Assembly: GCA_945865315.1 (NCBI GenBank)
Contig: CAMBDK010000014.1
Coordinates: forward strand, 1 to 41,500
Direction: 5' to 3'
Source of the DNA: Chitinophaga pinensis
GTDB taxonomy: Bacteria; Bacteroidota; Bacteroidia; 2-12-FULL-35-15
Length of the DNA stretch: 41,500 nucleotides
In this document: piece after piece, positions 8,348 through 19,135 of the stretch
Layout of the letters: every line of letters starts with the position of its first letter
Numbering within the stretch: position 1 is the first letter of the stretch
Made by a program: the position numbers and the translations under genes
The notes under the pieces: generated by a model
Database searches by the model: none
What the model saw: the letters and a program-made list of their open reading frames with translations, nothing else
What the model was told of the DNA's origin: nothing

Positions 8348-11068
8348 TCAGAAATTTAGTGTTCCTTGCGATTCTTCATCATCACCATCTGTTTTTTTCT
8401 TTTTCTTTTTTTCTTCCGATGGCAATATTAAATCTTCATTTATCAAATGGTCAATTGAAACTATTGTTTTTTCTCTTGATTTTTCAGGTATTGCTGATTT
8501 TTTTAATGCTTCTAACGGCGACATGCCACTCTCTTCAAATTCATCTAATACATCTTCATCAATTGGAACTTCAACAGGGGCTAATAAATTTATTTCTTTT
8601 ACTTTTGAATATGCAAGTTTATTACCTTTCGCTTTATACCCTTTTACACCAATAAAATCAACTAAATTTATTTTTTCAATAGGTAGTTCTTTATCTTTCA
8701 CCTTATTGAATTTTATTTCAAGTACCGGTAAAGCTTCGGAAGTAGCAATTTCTAAACGAGAACCATCGCTTTCACTTATAAATAAAATCTTTTTATCCAT
8801 GGGTTCAACCAGGAATCTTTTTACAAAATATGTTTTACTTTCACCCTCAAGATATATAGCTGTAATGGGTTTATTAGGAATAAATTTTTCAATCAGCATC
8901 ATATCGTCATCAAAGTGGGTAGCCAAGTCAAAACTAGTAAGCTTGTAATTTCCACTTTGCATTATTGTTAGTATTTTATCGTCAGGGGCAAAACTTCCCA
9001 AAAATGCGCCACGCTTGTCGGTATTTAATCTATTTACAGTATCATCGAACCAAATATCAAGTGCGCCAAGTGTGGACAATCCTTTTTGTTTTAATACTAC
9101 TTTTTTGATTATGTATTTTGTAACTACATTCCCCATGGAATTTCGACCTTTCACTGCTAAATCTGCAAAATTAATGTCCCACTGCACTTTACGTAAACCA
9201 GGCATGGGTTTTAACTGTATTTCTACAATTTCCGACTCGCCATTGGGATTACTCGTAAAATATAATACTTCCGAACCCTTTGGCGTTTTAGTTAAATCAT
9301 ACTGTTTGTCACGAGTTACACCTGTTACCGGGAAACGCTTCATAAAAACACCACCATTTTTACCATCTTTATAAATCATGTTATAAATGGTGCGTTCGTC
9401 ATTTTTTTTATAAACAGCAATGTGTATCAAGTCTTTGCCAACAAAGGCTTTATTTTGCACTTTAGTAACCATCATGGTTCCATCTTTTCTGAAAACAATT
9501 ATATCATCAATATCAGAACAATCAGAAATAAGTTCATCTTTTTTCAATCCAAAACCAGCAAAACCTTCCTCCCGGTTTACATATAATTTTTCATTGGCAA
9601 GAACTACACTTGTGGCAATAATATTTTCAAATGATTTAATTTCTGTTTTACGTTCTCTTCCGATACCGTATTTTTTCTTTAAATTTTTAAAATATTCAAT
9701 GGCATACTCAATTAAATTCGCTAAATAATTTTCTATATCAAGGATACGGGCATTCAATACATTCATTTTTTCATCCGCTTTAGCAGAATCAAAACGAGTA
9801 ATTCGTATCATGGGAATTTGAGTTAATTTTTCAAAATCTTCGTTAGTTATTTCGCGAATAAATTGTTTTTTGTATTTAGAAAATGATTTGTCTAAATAAT
9901 TAAATAAAGTTGTTTTGTCGGAATAGTTTTTGAAGTCAATATACATTTCATCTTTTATGAATATTTTCTCAAGTGAAGCAAACATAAATGCTTCCTTTAA
10001 TTCAGCTTTTTCAATTTCCAACTCTTTTCGCAATAATTCAAGCGTATTTTGCGTTGAAATTTTAAGCATTGTATTTACACCCACGAAACGAGGTTTGTCG
10101 GCTTCAATAATACAAGCATTGGGAGAAATAGAAAGCTCACAATCTGTAAAAGCATATAAGGCATCAATCGTTTTGTCTGGTGAAATTCCAGGGACTAAAT
10201 GAATAACAATTTCTACATTTTCGGCTGTGTTATCTTCTACTTTTCTGATTTTAATTTTACCTTTATCGTTAGCCGATACAATGGTGTCAATTAAAGAACC
10301 TGTAGTAGTTCCAAAGGGGATTTCGTTGATTATTAATGTTTTTTTATCCAGTTGTGAAATTCTTGCGCGAACGCGTATTTTACCACCACGCAAACCATCA
10401 TTGTAATTTGAAAAATCTGCCATTCCTGCAGTAGCGAAATCAGGCATTATATCCGTTTTTTTGCCACGTAAAACAGCTATAGAAGCATCGCATAATTCAT
10501 TAAAATTATGTGGCAACATTTTGCAAGCTAATCCCACAGCTATTCCTTCAACCCCCTGTGCTAATAGCAATGGGAACTTTACAGGTAAAGTCTCAGGTTC
10601 TTTGTTGCGCCCATCATAGCTGCTCAGCCATTTCGTAGTTTTTGGATTAAAAACCACTTCTTGAGCAAATTTTGAAAGCCGCGCCTCAATATATCGAGGA
10701 GCGGCAGCCCTATCTCCCGTTAAAATATTCCCCCAGTTACCTTGCGTATCAATTAATAGATCCTTCTGACCCAATGCAACTAATGCGTCGCCAATGGACA
10801 TATCACCATGAGGATGATATTTCATGGTATGGCCAATAATATTTGCAACTTTATTATAACGGCCATCATCTAAATCATTCATTGAATGCAATATTCTACG
10901 TTGTACTGGTTTTAAGCCATCCTCTACATAAGGTACGGCACGTTCCAATATTACATAAGATGCGTAATCCAAAAACCAATTTTGATACATTCCAGAAACG
11001 TGAATTACATTGTGCAACTCCTCGCCTCCTTCGTTCATATCTATGTTCGTATTATCTTTATTAATCAT
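8348..11068 (-). CDS. parC: DNA topoisomerase IV subunit A (GyrA/ParC family)
   Basis: 906 aa; contains NWFLDYASYVILERAVPYVEDGLKPVQRRILHSM and the KYHPHGD active-site region typical of type IIA topoisomerase A subunits; lies downstream of parE. Confidence 0.92.
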   Translation of the reverse strand: MINKDNTNIDMNEGGEELHNVIHVSGMYQNWFLDYASYVILERAVPYVEDGLKPVQRRILHSMNDLDDGRYNKVANIIGHTMKYHPHGDMSIGDALVALGQKDLLIDTQGNWGNILTGDRAAAPRYIEARLSKFAQEVVFNPKTTKWLSSYDGRNKEPETLPVKFPLLLAQGVEGIAVGLACKMLPHNFNELCDASIAVLRGKKTDIMPDFATAGMADFSNYNDGLRGGKIRVRARISQLDKKTLIINEIPFGTTTGSLIDTIVSANDKGKIKIRKVEDNTAENVEIVIHLVPGISPDKTIDALYAFTDCELSISPNACIIEADKPRFVGVNTMLKISTQNTLELLRKELEIEKAELKEAFMFASLEKIFIKDEMYIDFKNYSDKTTLFNYLDKSFSKYKKQFIREITNEDFEKLTQIPMIRITRFDSAKADEKMNVLNARILDIENYLANLIEYAIEYFKNLKKKYGIGRERKTEIKSFENIIATSVVLANEKLYVNREEGFAGFGLKKDELISDCSDIDDIIVFRKDGTMMVTKVQNKAFVGKDLIHIAVYKKNDERTIYNMIYKDGKNGGVFMKRFPVTGVTRDKQYDLTKTPKGSEVLYFTSNPNGESEIVEIQLKPMPGLRKVQWDINFADLAVKGRNSMGNVVTKYIIKKVVLKQKGLSTLGALDIWFDDTVNRLNTDKRGAFLGSFAPDDKILTIMQSGNYKLTSFDLATHFDDDMMLIEKFIPNKPITAIYLEGESKTYFVKRFLVEPMDKKILFISESDGSRLEIATSEALPVLEIKFNKVKDKELPIEKINLVDFIGVKGYKAKGNKLAYSKVKEINLLAPVEVPIDEDVLDEFEESGMSPLEALKKSAIPEKSREKTIVSIDHLINEDLILPSEEKKKKKKTDGDDEESQGTLNF

Positions 11069-11179
11069 ATTTTTTATTCTATATCTAAGGACAATTTTTT
11101 TTTAATGGGATTGCATCAAAAATTTATATTGTTTGTTATTTTAATTATAAAGCACAAAAAAAATAGATCCCAGAATGAT

Positions 11180-13033
11180 TTATTCGGTGCTTACCAAATC
11201 TTTTTCTACTACCAAATTTTCGATGATAAAATCCTGTCGCTCAGGAGTATTTTTCCCCATATAATAACTAAGCATATCCAAAATAGTTCTGTCTTTTCCA
11301 ATAATAACAGGGTCTTTGCGAATATCTTTGCCAATAAACAATTTAAATTCATCAGGAGAAATTTCGCCCAGTCCTTTAAACCTGGTAATTTCAGGCTTTG
11401 CCCCTAATTTTGCAATTGCTTCTTTGCGCTCTAATTCACTGTAACAATATATTGTTTCCTTTTTGTTGCGGACTCTAAAAAGAGGCGTTTGCAAAATATA
11501 CACATGGCCATTTTTTACTAAATCAGGAAAGAACTGGAGAAAAAATGTCATCAATAATAATCGAATGTGCATGCCATCCACATCTGCATCTGTAGCAACT
11601 ACTATATTGTTATAACGTAAATTTTCTATGCCATCTTCAATATTTAGTGCTGCCTGCAATAGGTTAAACTCTTCGTTTTCATAAACAATTTTTTTTGTTA
11701 GCCCGAATGCATTTAATGGCTTTCCTTTTAGGCTAAATACTGCTTGCGTATTAACATCGCGCGTTTTGGTGATAGAACCACTTGCCGAATCACCCTCGCA
11801 AATAAATAAAGTAGTATCTAATTTACGTTCGTCATTAGAGCTTAAATGTATTCTACAATCACGCAATTTTTTATTGTGCAAATTTGATTTTTTTGCTCTG
11901 TCTCGAGCGAGTTTTTGAATCCCTTGTAAATCCTTTCGCTCGCGTTCATTCTGAATAATTTTATAAAGAATAGTTTGTGCTACTTCTGGATTTTTATGTA
12001 AAAAATTATTTAATTCTGTTTTCAGAAAATCACCCACAAATGCCTTTACTGATATTCCTTTAGGACTAATTTCCTGCGAGCCTAATTTAGTTTTTGTTTG
12101 AGATTCAAATATAGGTTCCTGAACTTTAATACTTAAAGCGGCAATAATAGATGTGCGCACATCTACAGCTTCAAAATCTTTTTTAAAAAATTCACGAATA
12201 GTTTTAACAACTGCTTCGCGGAATGCCCCTTGGTGGGTACCTCCTTGCGATGTATGCTGTCCGTTTACGAAAGAATAATACTCTTCACCATATTGCTGAT
12301 TACTGTGAGTTAAAGCTACTTCAATATCGTAGCCATTTAAATGAACAATAGGGTATAATACCGATCCGGAAATGTTTTGTTGCAACAAATCCAATAATCC
12401 ATTTTCTGAATGAAATTTTTGTCCGTTATAATTTATTGTTAAACCTCTATTTAAGTATGCATAGTTCCACAGCATTTTTTCTACATACTCATTGATAAAA
12501 TGGTAATTTCCAAATATGTTTTCATCAGGGATAAATGTTACAAGTGTTCCTTTGCGCACATCTGATGGGCATATTTTTTCTTCACTTTTGATATTCCCTT
12601 GCGAAAAGGTAGCTTCTTTTGTTTGTTCATCGCGGTAAGATTGGATTTTAAAATAGCTCGACAATGCATTTACAGCTTTTGTACCAACACCATTTAATCC
12701 AACAGATTTTTTAAATGCTTCTGAGTCGTATTTAGCTCCGGTATTTATTTTCGAAACTACATCCACTAATTTACCCAAAGGGATACCTCGCCCGTAATCC
12801 CTTACCCGCACTGTTTTGTCTTTAATAGTAATATCAATACTTCTTCCATTGCCCATTACAAATTCATCAATGCAATTATCGATAGTTTCTTTTAATAGTA
12901 TGTAAATACCGTCGTCGGGTGAGGATCCATCCCCTAATTTCCCTATATACATGCCTGGTCGCAATCGGATGTGCTCATTCCATTGCAGGGTGCGAATACT
13001 GTCTTCGTTATATTTTATTTCTTTTTCTGCCAT
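11180..13033 (-). CDS. parE: DNA topoisomerase IV subunit B (GyrB/ParE family)
   Basis: 617 aa; GHKL ATPase motifs ([37 protein letters not shown]) and Toprim motif ([30 protein letters not shown]). Confidence 0.92.
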   Translation of the reverse strand: MAEKEIKYNEDSIRTLQWNEHIRLRPGMYIGKLGDGSSPDDGIYILLKETIDNCIDEFVMGNGRSIDITIKDKTVRVRDYGRGIPLGKLVDVVSKINTGAKYDSEAFKKSVGLNGVGTKAVNALSSYFKIQSYRDEQTKEATFSQGNIKSEEKICPSDVRKGTLVTFIPDENIFGNYHFINEYVEKMLWNYAYLNRGLTINYNGQKFHSENGLLDLLQQNISGSVLYPIVHLNGYDIEVALTHSNQQYGEEYYSFVNGQHTSQGGTHQGAFREAVVKTIREFFKKDFEAVDVRTSIIAALSIKVQEPIFESQTKTKLGSQEISPKGISVKAFVGDFLKTELNNFLHKNPEVAQTILYKIIQNERERKDLQGIQKLARDRAKKSNLHNKKLRDCRIHLSSNDERKLDTTLFICEGDSASGSITKTRDVNTQAVFSLKGKPLNAFGLTKKIVYENEEFNLLQAALNIEDGIENLRYNNIVVATDADVDGMHIRLLLMTFFLQFFPDLVKNGHVYILQTPLFRVRNKKETIYCYSELERKEAIAKLGAKPEITRFKGLGEISPDEFKLFIGKDIRKDPVIIGKDRTILDMLSYYMGKNTPERQDFIIENLVVEKDLVSTE

Positions 13034-13295
13034 TTATTGTGGATTGTAATATTTTTAATTTCTAATTACTAACAATACCTAATGATCAATCGTTTTTTCA
13101 CAAAGATATATTTTAAAATAGACTTATAACTGATGTTTAGAAAAATTAACAATTGTTAATAAGGACGGATGTAATACAATAAAATTGTTTCTTGTTTTTG
13201 GGGAAATTTTATATTATTAAAGTTTTTTTACTATCAAATGTCTCAAACTGGCTATTCTTAAATTTGATTTTTTTGTTAATAAATAGATTATAAGC

Positions 13296-13450
13296 TAATT
13301 AGTGTCTGTCCATATACTAGAGAGTCTGAACTATAACGTTCGAGTTCGAGGCTTTCGTAGTTTTGGAAATCAGGAGTTTACATTGGTAAATGACTGGTTT
13401 TTAAAACAAGAATAACGAAGAAATCGGACATTATAGACAGACTCTAATTA
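13296..13450. repeat. MITE-like/IS-derived non-coding element with imperfect terminal inverted repeats
   Basis: Left end TAATTAGTGTCTGTCCATA (13296-13314); reverse complement of right end (13432-13450) is TAATTAGAGTCTGTCTATA, 17/19 identical. The interior folds back partially (GTTTAC/GTAAAT core) and has no substantial ORF. Confidence 0.5.
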
Positions 13451-13500
13451 TAGAGAGAGGGGGGGGGCGAATTTAATTTGTTGGAAGGTATCGCCGTATA

Positions 13501-13561
13501 AAAAGAACGGTTATAAAAAATAATAAATTACAAATTTATAATTTTTTATAACTGTTCTTTT
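13501..13561 (-). terminator. Long hairpin, likely transcription terminator downstream of ferritin
   Basis: Arms 13501-13529 (AAAAGAACGGTTATAAAAAATAATAAATT) and 13533-13561 are reverse complementary with 2 mismatches over 29 bp and a 3-nt loop. The minus-strand product ends in TTCTTTT. Confidence 0.6.
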
Positions 13562-13610
13562 AAAAATCCAAAATCGAAATAAACGTTATTGATTTTTATT
13601 TATAAATTAT

Positions 13611-14126
13611 TTAATTTTTGCTTCGTGTTTGAGCAGGAACCGAAATAGAAGGTAGATCTCTGTCAAACAAATACATTCCACCTCTATCGTCACCAATTAG
13701 TTTTAATTTGTCAAGAACTTTACGCGCCAATGCTTCTTCTTCAATTTGTTCTGCAACATACCATTGTAAAAAGTTATGGGTAGTATAATCTTTTTCTTTA
13801 AGACATATTTCAACCAATCGATTAATTTCATTTGAAACTAATACTTCGTGCTTCAATACTTCTTCAAAAATAAATTGTATAGATTTGAATTTTTTAGGTG
13901 GTTCTTTTAGAGCAGGTATGACAGCTTGTCCACCGCGTTCATTTACATATTTAACCAATTTAAGCATGTGCATGCGCTCTTCATCCGATTGGGCATACAA
14001 AAATTCAGCAACGCCAGTTAATCCTTGCGTTTCTACCCAAGATGCCATTGCTAAATAATATTGTGATGACGCTGCTTCAAACTCTATTTGTTTGTTTAGT
14101 GCTGTTTCTACTTTATTTGTAACCAT
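13611..14126 (-). CDS. Ferritin
   Basis: 171 aa; ferritin-like iron-ligand pattern (NKQIEFEAASSQYYLAMASW, SDEERMHMLKLVKYVNERGG, VAEQIEEEALARKVLDKL). Confidence 0.9.
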   Translation of the reverse strand: MVTNKVETALNKQIEFEAASSQYYLAMASWVETQGLTGVAEFLYAQSDEERMHMLKLVKYVNERGGQAVIPALKEPPKKFKSIQFIFEEVLKHEVLVSNEINRLVEICLKEKDYTTHNFLQWYVAEQIEEEALARKVLDKLKLIGDDRGGMYLFDRDLPSISVPAQTRSKN

Positions 14127-14282
14127 ATGATATATTTTTAAAAGATTAGAAATACAAAGTTAATTGAATTCAAATTGATTGTCAAAATTTTTTTTCTTTT
14201 TAGCATGTTAAATATTCTCATTATTAAATTGGAGCAATTTTAAAATTAAAACCTGCAAAATTATTTCAAAATTTCGATGGTA

Positions 14283-15632
14283 TTAAATTAAAATTCTTTT
14301 ACTAACATAATTAAATCTCCAAAATAATAAAATAGCAGCCATAGTTAAGCCTAATAATAAGCCATACCAAACACCTAAAGTCCCATAATTACATTTGAAT
14401 GCAAATATATAACTCATCGGTAAGCCTATTCCCCAATAGGCAATTAGAGTAATTATAGTTGGTATTTTAACATCTTTAATTCCTCGTAAGGCACCCAATC
14501 CAACAACTTGAATGCCATCACTTATTTGGAAAAATGCTGCAATTACCAATAAGGAGGAGGTGATATTGATTACATTTACTTCTTTGTTAAAAAATGTTGG
14601 TAAAATATTTTTGAACAAAACAAAACTAACTGCCGCAATACTCATAAATACAAATACCATAATGAAAGTACTGAATCCAGCAATGCGAATACCTTCTCTG
14701 TTTTTTAATCCTAGTTGATTTCCCACACGAACTGATGCAGCAGCAGATAAACCACTAGCCATCATATATGTGACTGCAGCAATTGATAATGCTATTTGAT
14801 GGGCAGCTTGTGCTGCAGGACTTATCCAGCCCACCATAATTACGGCAAAGCTAAATGCACCAACTTCAAATACCCATTGCATACCCGATGGCACCCCTAA
14901 TGCTAAAATTTTTTTTGTTAAAGAAATCGAAATAGTTTTAAAATTTATATCTTTCCAATATACTTTAAATGCTTTGTTATAATAAACATATAAAAACATA
15001 GCAATTGCCATCACTATACGGGAAATAAAACTTGCCCAACAGGAGCCCATCATTCCATATTCTGGAAATCCCCAATGGCCAAAAATCATTAAATAATTTA
15101 GCAATATATTAAGTAAATTGGAGCCAATAGTAATTACCATTGCTATAGCAGTAAATGATAGCCCTTCGGTGAATTGCTTAAGTCCTGAAAAAATACAAAG
15201 AGGAATCATTCCAAGTATCATAACATTTAAAAATGGGATTGCTAAATCTACTACCACCTGATCTTGATTAAACAGATTTAAAACCGGTGATGCTAAAAAT
15301 AATAATAGAAATAAAATTATACCAAGGGCAGTATTTATGATAATGCTGTGTTTTAATAAGGCAGCATTTTCTAAATAATTTTTTGAACTGTCTGCTGCCG
15401 CAACCAAGGGTGTAATGCCATAAGATACACCTAATCCAAAAACTAATACTAATATATAAAGGCTATTTGCTAAGGCAACTGCTGCTTGAGGGATTGTGCC
15501 AATTTGTCCTACCATAGCTGTATCTACTACACTTACCATTATATGCCCCAATTGGCTTAGCATTAATGGATAGGCTAGGAGAAAAGTTTTCCGGTAATTA
15601 TAAATATATTTATTTGATAACAAAGATTTCAT
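14283..15632 (-). CDS. MATE family efflux transporter
   Basis: 449 aa polytopic membrane protein; MATE features (LAYPLMLSQLGHIMVSVVDTAMVGQIG, ...PSGMQWVFEVGAFSFAVIMVGWIS, SAAASVRVGNQLG). Confidence 0.9.
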   Translation of the reverse strand: MKSLLSNKYIYNYRKTFLLAYPLMLSQLGHIMVSVVDTAMVGQIGTIPQAAVALANSLYILVLVFGLGVSYGITPLVAAADSSKNYLENAALLKHSIIINTALGIILFLLLFLASPVLNLFNQDQVVVDLAIPFLNVMILGMIPLCIFSGLKQFTEGLSFTAIAMVITIGSNLLNILLNYLMIFGHWGFPEYGMMGSCWASFISRIVMAIAMFLYVYYNKAFKVYWKDINFKTISISLTKKILALGVPSGMQWVFEVGAFSFAVIMVGWISPAAQAAHQIALSIAAVTYMMASGLSAAASVRVGNQLGLKNREGIRIAGFSTFIMVFVFMSIAAVSFVLFKNILPTFFNKEVNVINITSSLLVIAAFFQISDGIQVVGLGALRGIKDVKIPTIITLIAYWGIGLPMSYIFAFKCNYGTLGVWYGLLLGLTMAAILLFWRFNYVSKRILI

Positions 15633-15754
15633 CAGATTGGTTTAATATTTATTTACTATTAACGAATTCTAAAACAATCAGATTGATTAGGATTGTTAAC
15701 ACCGTTCTAAATTATAACAGAGTAATTTTAGATTAATAAAATACTAATAAAAAA

Positions 15755-17065
15755 TTACATGGGTTTCCCGGTAGATTCAATAAAATAAGCTTTAAGATCG
15801 GCGCCAATATCTTTGCGATAGAATTTATCTTTGTATTGAATGCGTTCAGCATTTAGGAATGCTTTTTTTAAAGCTTCATCCATTGTTTGACCAAATGAAG
15901 TTACTGCAATAACCCGACCTCCATCGGTGATAATGTTATTTTCAGAATTTAATTTTGTGCCTGCCTGAAAGGCAATGCCATCCTCAACTAAATCCAATCC
16001 TTTAATTATATTGCCTTTTTCATATTCCTCTGGGTAGCCACCTGCAACAAGCATAATGGCTGTGGCGAAACGATTATCCAATTCAAGTGTTTTTAAATTC
16101 AAATTTCCATTGGCAACACCTTCAAATAGCTCTAATAAATCAGATTTAATACGCGGAATAACAACCTCTGTTTCCGGGTCACCCATGCGCACGTTGTATT
16201 CAATTACGGCAGGTTCACCATTATTATTCATTAATCCAATAAAAATAAAACCTTTATAGTCAATACCATCTTGCTTTAAACCATTTAAAGTTGGAATTAT
16301 TATGCGATCTTCTACTTTTTTTATAAAAGCTTCATCTGCAAATGGAACGGGTGATATAGCGCCCATTCCTCCAGTATTCAAACCGATGTCGCCTTCGCCA
16401 ATTCGTTTATAATCTTTTGCAGAAGGTAATATTTTATATGAATTCCCGTCAGTTAAAATAAAAACAGAAAGTTCAATGCCTTTTAAAAATTCTTCGATGA
16501 CAACTTTCGAAGAGGCGTTGCCAAATTTTGCATTGGAGAGCATATCTGTAAGTTCTATTTTCGCAGCCTCCAATGTATTTGGAATAACCACACCTTTACC
16601 ACCAGCTAATCCATCAGCTTTTAAAACAAAGGGCGGATGAAGTGTTTCTAAAAACTTCAGTCCTTCATTTAATGATTCTTTATCAAAAGTTCGGTACCTG
16701 GCAGTAGGAATATGATGGCGAATCATAAATTGTTTTGAGAAATCTTTACTTCCTTCTAATTGAGCTCCATTTTTTTGTGGCCCTATTACGGGGATATTTT
16801 TTAACCCCGCATCTGCTAAAAAAAAATCGTGAATACCTTTTACCAATGGATCTTCTGGCCCCACAATAACCATATTTATATCATGTTCTAATACTGTTTT
16901 TTTTATGGCAGTAAAATCAGTGGTTGAAATAGCTACGTTAGTCCCAAAAATAGAAGTGCCCGCATTGCCTGGCGCAATAAATAATTTATTGATATTTTTA
17001 CTTTGTGATAACTTCCATGCAAAAGCGTTTTCACGGCCGCCAGATCCAAGAATTAATACATTCAT
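15755..17065 (-). CDS. purD: Phosphoribosylamine--glycine ligase (GARS)
   Basis: 436 aa; MNVLILGSGGRENAFAWKLSQS, VLKADGLAGGKGVVI, GEGDIGLNTGGMGAISPVP, EYNVRMGDPETEVV. Confidence 0.96.
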   Translation of the reverse strand: MNVLILGSGGRENAFAWKLSQSKNINKLFIAPGNAGTSIFGTNVAISTTDFTAIKKTVLEHDINMVIVGPEDPLVKGIHDFFLADAGLKNIPVIGPQKNGAQLEGSKDFSKQFMIRHHIPTARYRTFDKESLNEGLKFLETLHPPFVLKADGLAGGKGVVIPNTLEAAKIELTDMLSNAKFGNASSKVVIEEFLKGIELSVFILTDGNSYKILPSAKDYKRIGEGDIGLNTGGMGAISPVPFADEAFIKKVEDRIIIPTLNGLKQDGIDYKGFIFIGLMNNNGEPAVIEYNVRMGDPETEVVIPRIKSDLLELFEGVANGNLNLKTLELDNRFATAIMLVAGGYPEEYEKGNIIKGLDLVEDGIAFQAGTKLNSENNIITDGGRVIAVTSFGQTMDEALKKAFLNAERIQYKDKFYRKDIGADLKAYFIESTGKPM

Positions 17066-17216
17066 AATTAAAATATTTTTTTTTGCAAAGAAACGAAAAA
17101 AGAGCTTGATACAATTTAATATTTAGATAAGAGGGCTGGCAATGCAATATAATAAAAACACTATTAACAGTTTTTTAAAAAATTACAATAGTAAATTCTA
17201 TCGGTGATTTTTTAAT

Positions 17217-17909
17217 TTAACTAATTAATAATTTTTTTTCAACTAAGCTTGTTAAACCTATGCCTGCAGTTTCTTTTATAATTGTTAAATTATTTATTCC
17301 CATCACATTAACATCACTAGGGTCGATTAAATATTTTGGAATATTCGCTGGAGCATAATTAATTAAGCCTGCTGCAGGGTGAACAAGCAAGGAGGAGCCT
17401 ACAACAATAAAAACAGAAGCTTTTTCAGCCATAAAATAAGCATTTTCCATTTCAGGAACCTGTTCGCCAAACCATACAATATGCGGTCGAAGTTGAGAAT
17501 TAAATTCGCACATGTCTCCTATATTTAATTCGTCTCCATTTATTTTATAAATAAATGATGAATCAATGGTACTCCTGCTTTTAGTTATTTCCCCATGTAA
17601 ATGCAGTACATTTTTTGATCCTGCACGTTCATGCAAATCATCTATGTTTTGAGTAATTATTTGTACATCGTATTTTTTTTCCAGAGCAACTATCGCATGA
17701 TGAGCCTTGTTAGGCTTGGCAGCTATTATTTGTTTCCTTCTTTTGTTATAAAAATCTAAAACTAGCGCCATATTTTTTTTCCAGGCCTGGGGAGTAGCTA
17801 CATCAGAAATATTATACTCTTCCCATAAACCATCGCTATCGCGAAAAGTTTTTATTCCGCTTTCAGCACTTATTCCAGCACCTGTAAACACAACTAATTT
17901 AGGTTTCAT
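17217..17909 (-). CDS. Sir2 family NAD-dependent protein deacylase
   Basis: 230 aa; GAGISAESGIKTFRDSDGLWE, TQNIDDLHERAGS..LHLHGE, LRPHIVWFGEQVP. The zinc-binding cysteines of class III enzymes appear largely absent. Confidence 0.9.
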   Translation of the reverse strand: MKPKLVVFTGAGISAESGIKTFRDSDGLWEEYNISDVATPQAWKKNMALVLDFYNKRRKQIIAAKPNKAHHAIVALEKKYDVQIITQNIDDLHERAGSKNVLHLHGEITKSRSTIDSSFIYKINGDELNIGDMCEFNSQLRPHIVWFGEQVPEMENAYFMAEKASVFIVVGSSLLVHPAAGLINYAPANIPKYLIDPSDVNVMGINNLTIIKETAGIGLTSLVEKKLLIS

Positions 17910-18067
17910 TGTATGATCATAATATTTATTAATAAATTATGTTTGTTTAAAATTAAGGACATTATCTTTTTCTTACTATTAAATTTTTATAATAATAAAA
18001 AAAAATCTAATTTTTATTTATTAATTAGTTTTGTCCAGTTTTTTATAAAAATAACATTAGGTATCAA

Positions 18068-18781
18068 TCATTCTGTTTTTATTGAATTAACAAGCATGTG
18101 GTTAATGGTATTAGTTTCATCGCTGGTTAAAAATCGCCACGCCCCAATTGCAATACCATCTATTTTTACATTCATTATTCGAGTACGCTTTAATTTTAAA
18201 ACATTAAAGCCCAATGTCTCACACATTCTTCTTATCTGTCGGTTTAAGCCTTGTGTAAGAATAATTGTAAATGTATTTTTATCGCGTTGTTTTATAAAGC
18301 ATTTTTGAGTAATGGTGTCTAAAATAGCCACACCATTGCCCATTTGATCTATAAATTCAGAAGTTATAAGTTTATCAACTTTAACAATATATTCCTTTTC
18401 ATGTTTATTACCTGCACGTAAAATTTTATTTACAATATCGCCATCATTGGTTAAAAATATTAATCCTTCCGAAGCTTTATCTAATCTCCCAATTGGGAAA
18501 ATCCGATTTGGGAAATTTATAAAATCAATGATATTATCTTTGTCTTTTAAATCAGTAGTACAGGTGATACCAATAGGTTTATTAAATGCCAAATAAATAA
18601 ATTTTTCTTTTGGTTTTATTGGTTTGTTATCTATTTCAATAAGGTCTGTATCACTTACTTTAGAACCAATTTCAGGCTTCAAGCCATTAATTGTAACCCT
18701 ACCAGCTTCAATAAGTTTATCCGCCTCCCTTCTTGAACAATAACCTGTTTCACTAATAAATTTATTTATTCTTATTTGCAT
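18068..18781 (-). CDS. rluF: 23S rRNA pseudouridine synthase, RluF-like (RsuA family)
   Basis: 237 aa; N-terminal S4 domain (RINKFISETGYCSRREADKLIEAGRVTING) and catalytic IFPIGRLDKASEGLIFLTNDGD. Confidence 0.82.
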   Translation of the reverse strand: MQIRINKFISETGYCSRREADKLIEAGRVTINGLKPEIGSKVSDTDLIEIDNKPIKPKEKFIYLAFNKPIGITCTTDLKDKDNIIDFINFPNRIFPIGRLDKASEGLIFLTNDGDIVNKILRAGNKHEKEYIVKVDKLITSEFIDQMGNGVAILDTITQKCFIKQRDKNTFTIILTQGLNRQIRRMCETLGFNVLKLKRTRIMNVKIDGIAIGAWRFLTSDETNTINHMLVNSIKTE

Positions 18782-19135
18782 ATAATCGAAAAATTTATAA
18801 TAAGTAATACTAAATTATATTGTAAATATAACTAATCAATTTCCAAACGTTTAACGAATTTTAAATTATTCATTAGTCATTAATCGAAATTACTTAATAC
18901 CTATTTAAAATTATAACATGCGAATCAAAACTTTTACGATATTTTATTGTTTTTTAGAAAATAGCAGATTTGATTTTTTTTCACCATATTTGTAATATAC
19001 TTTTATTATAAAAAGTTAATTTTTTTAGCGCTAATTAAATTAAAATATTTTTTTTGTGTATTAAATTTATTTTTAAATAAGAAGTATTCAGTAAGCAGTA
19101 ATATTCATTAAAATAAAATTCAATAATATTAAATT

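Noticed and set aside
8332-11064. + strand ORFs over parC (8332-8655, 8523-8948, 9015-9374, 9420-9728, 9930-10202, 10843-11064)
   Set aside because: Antisense to a confidently identified housekeeping gene; composition typical of shadow ORFs.
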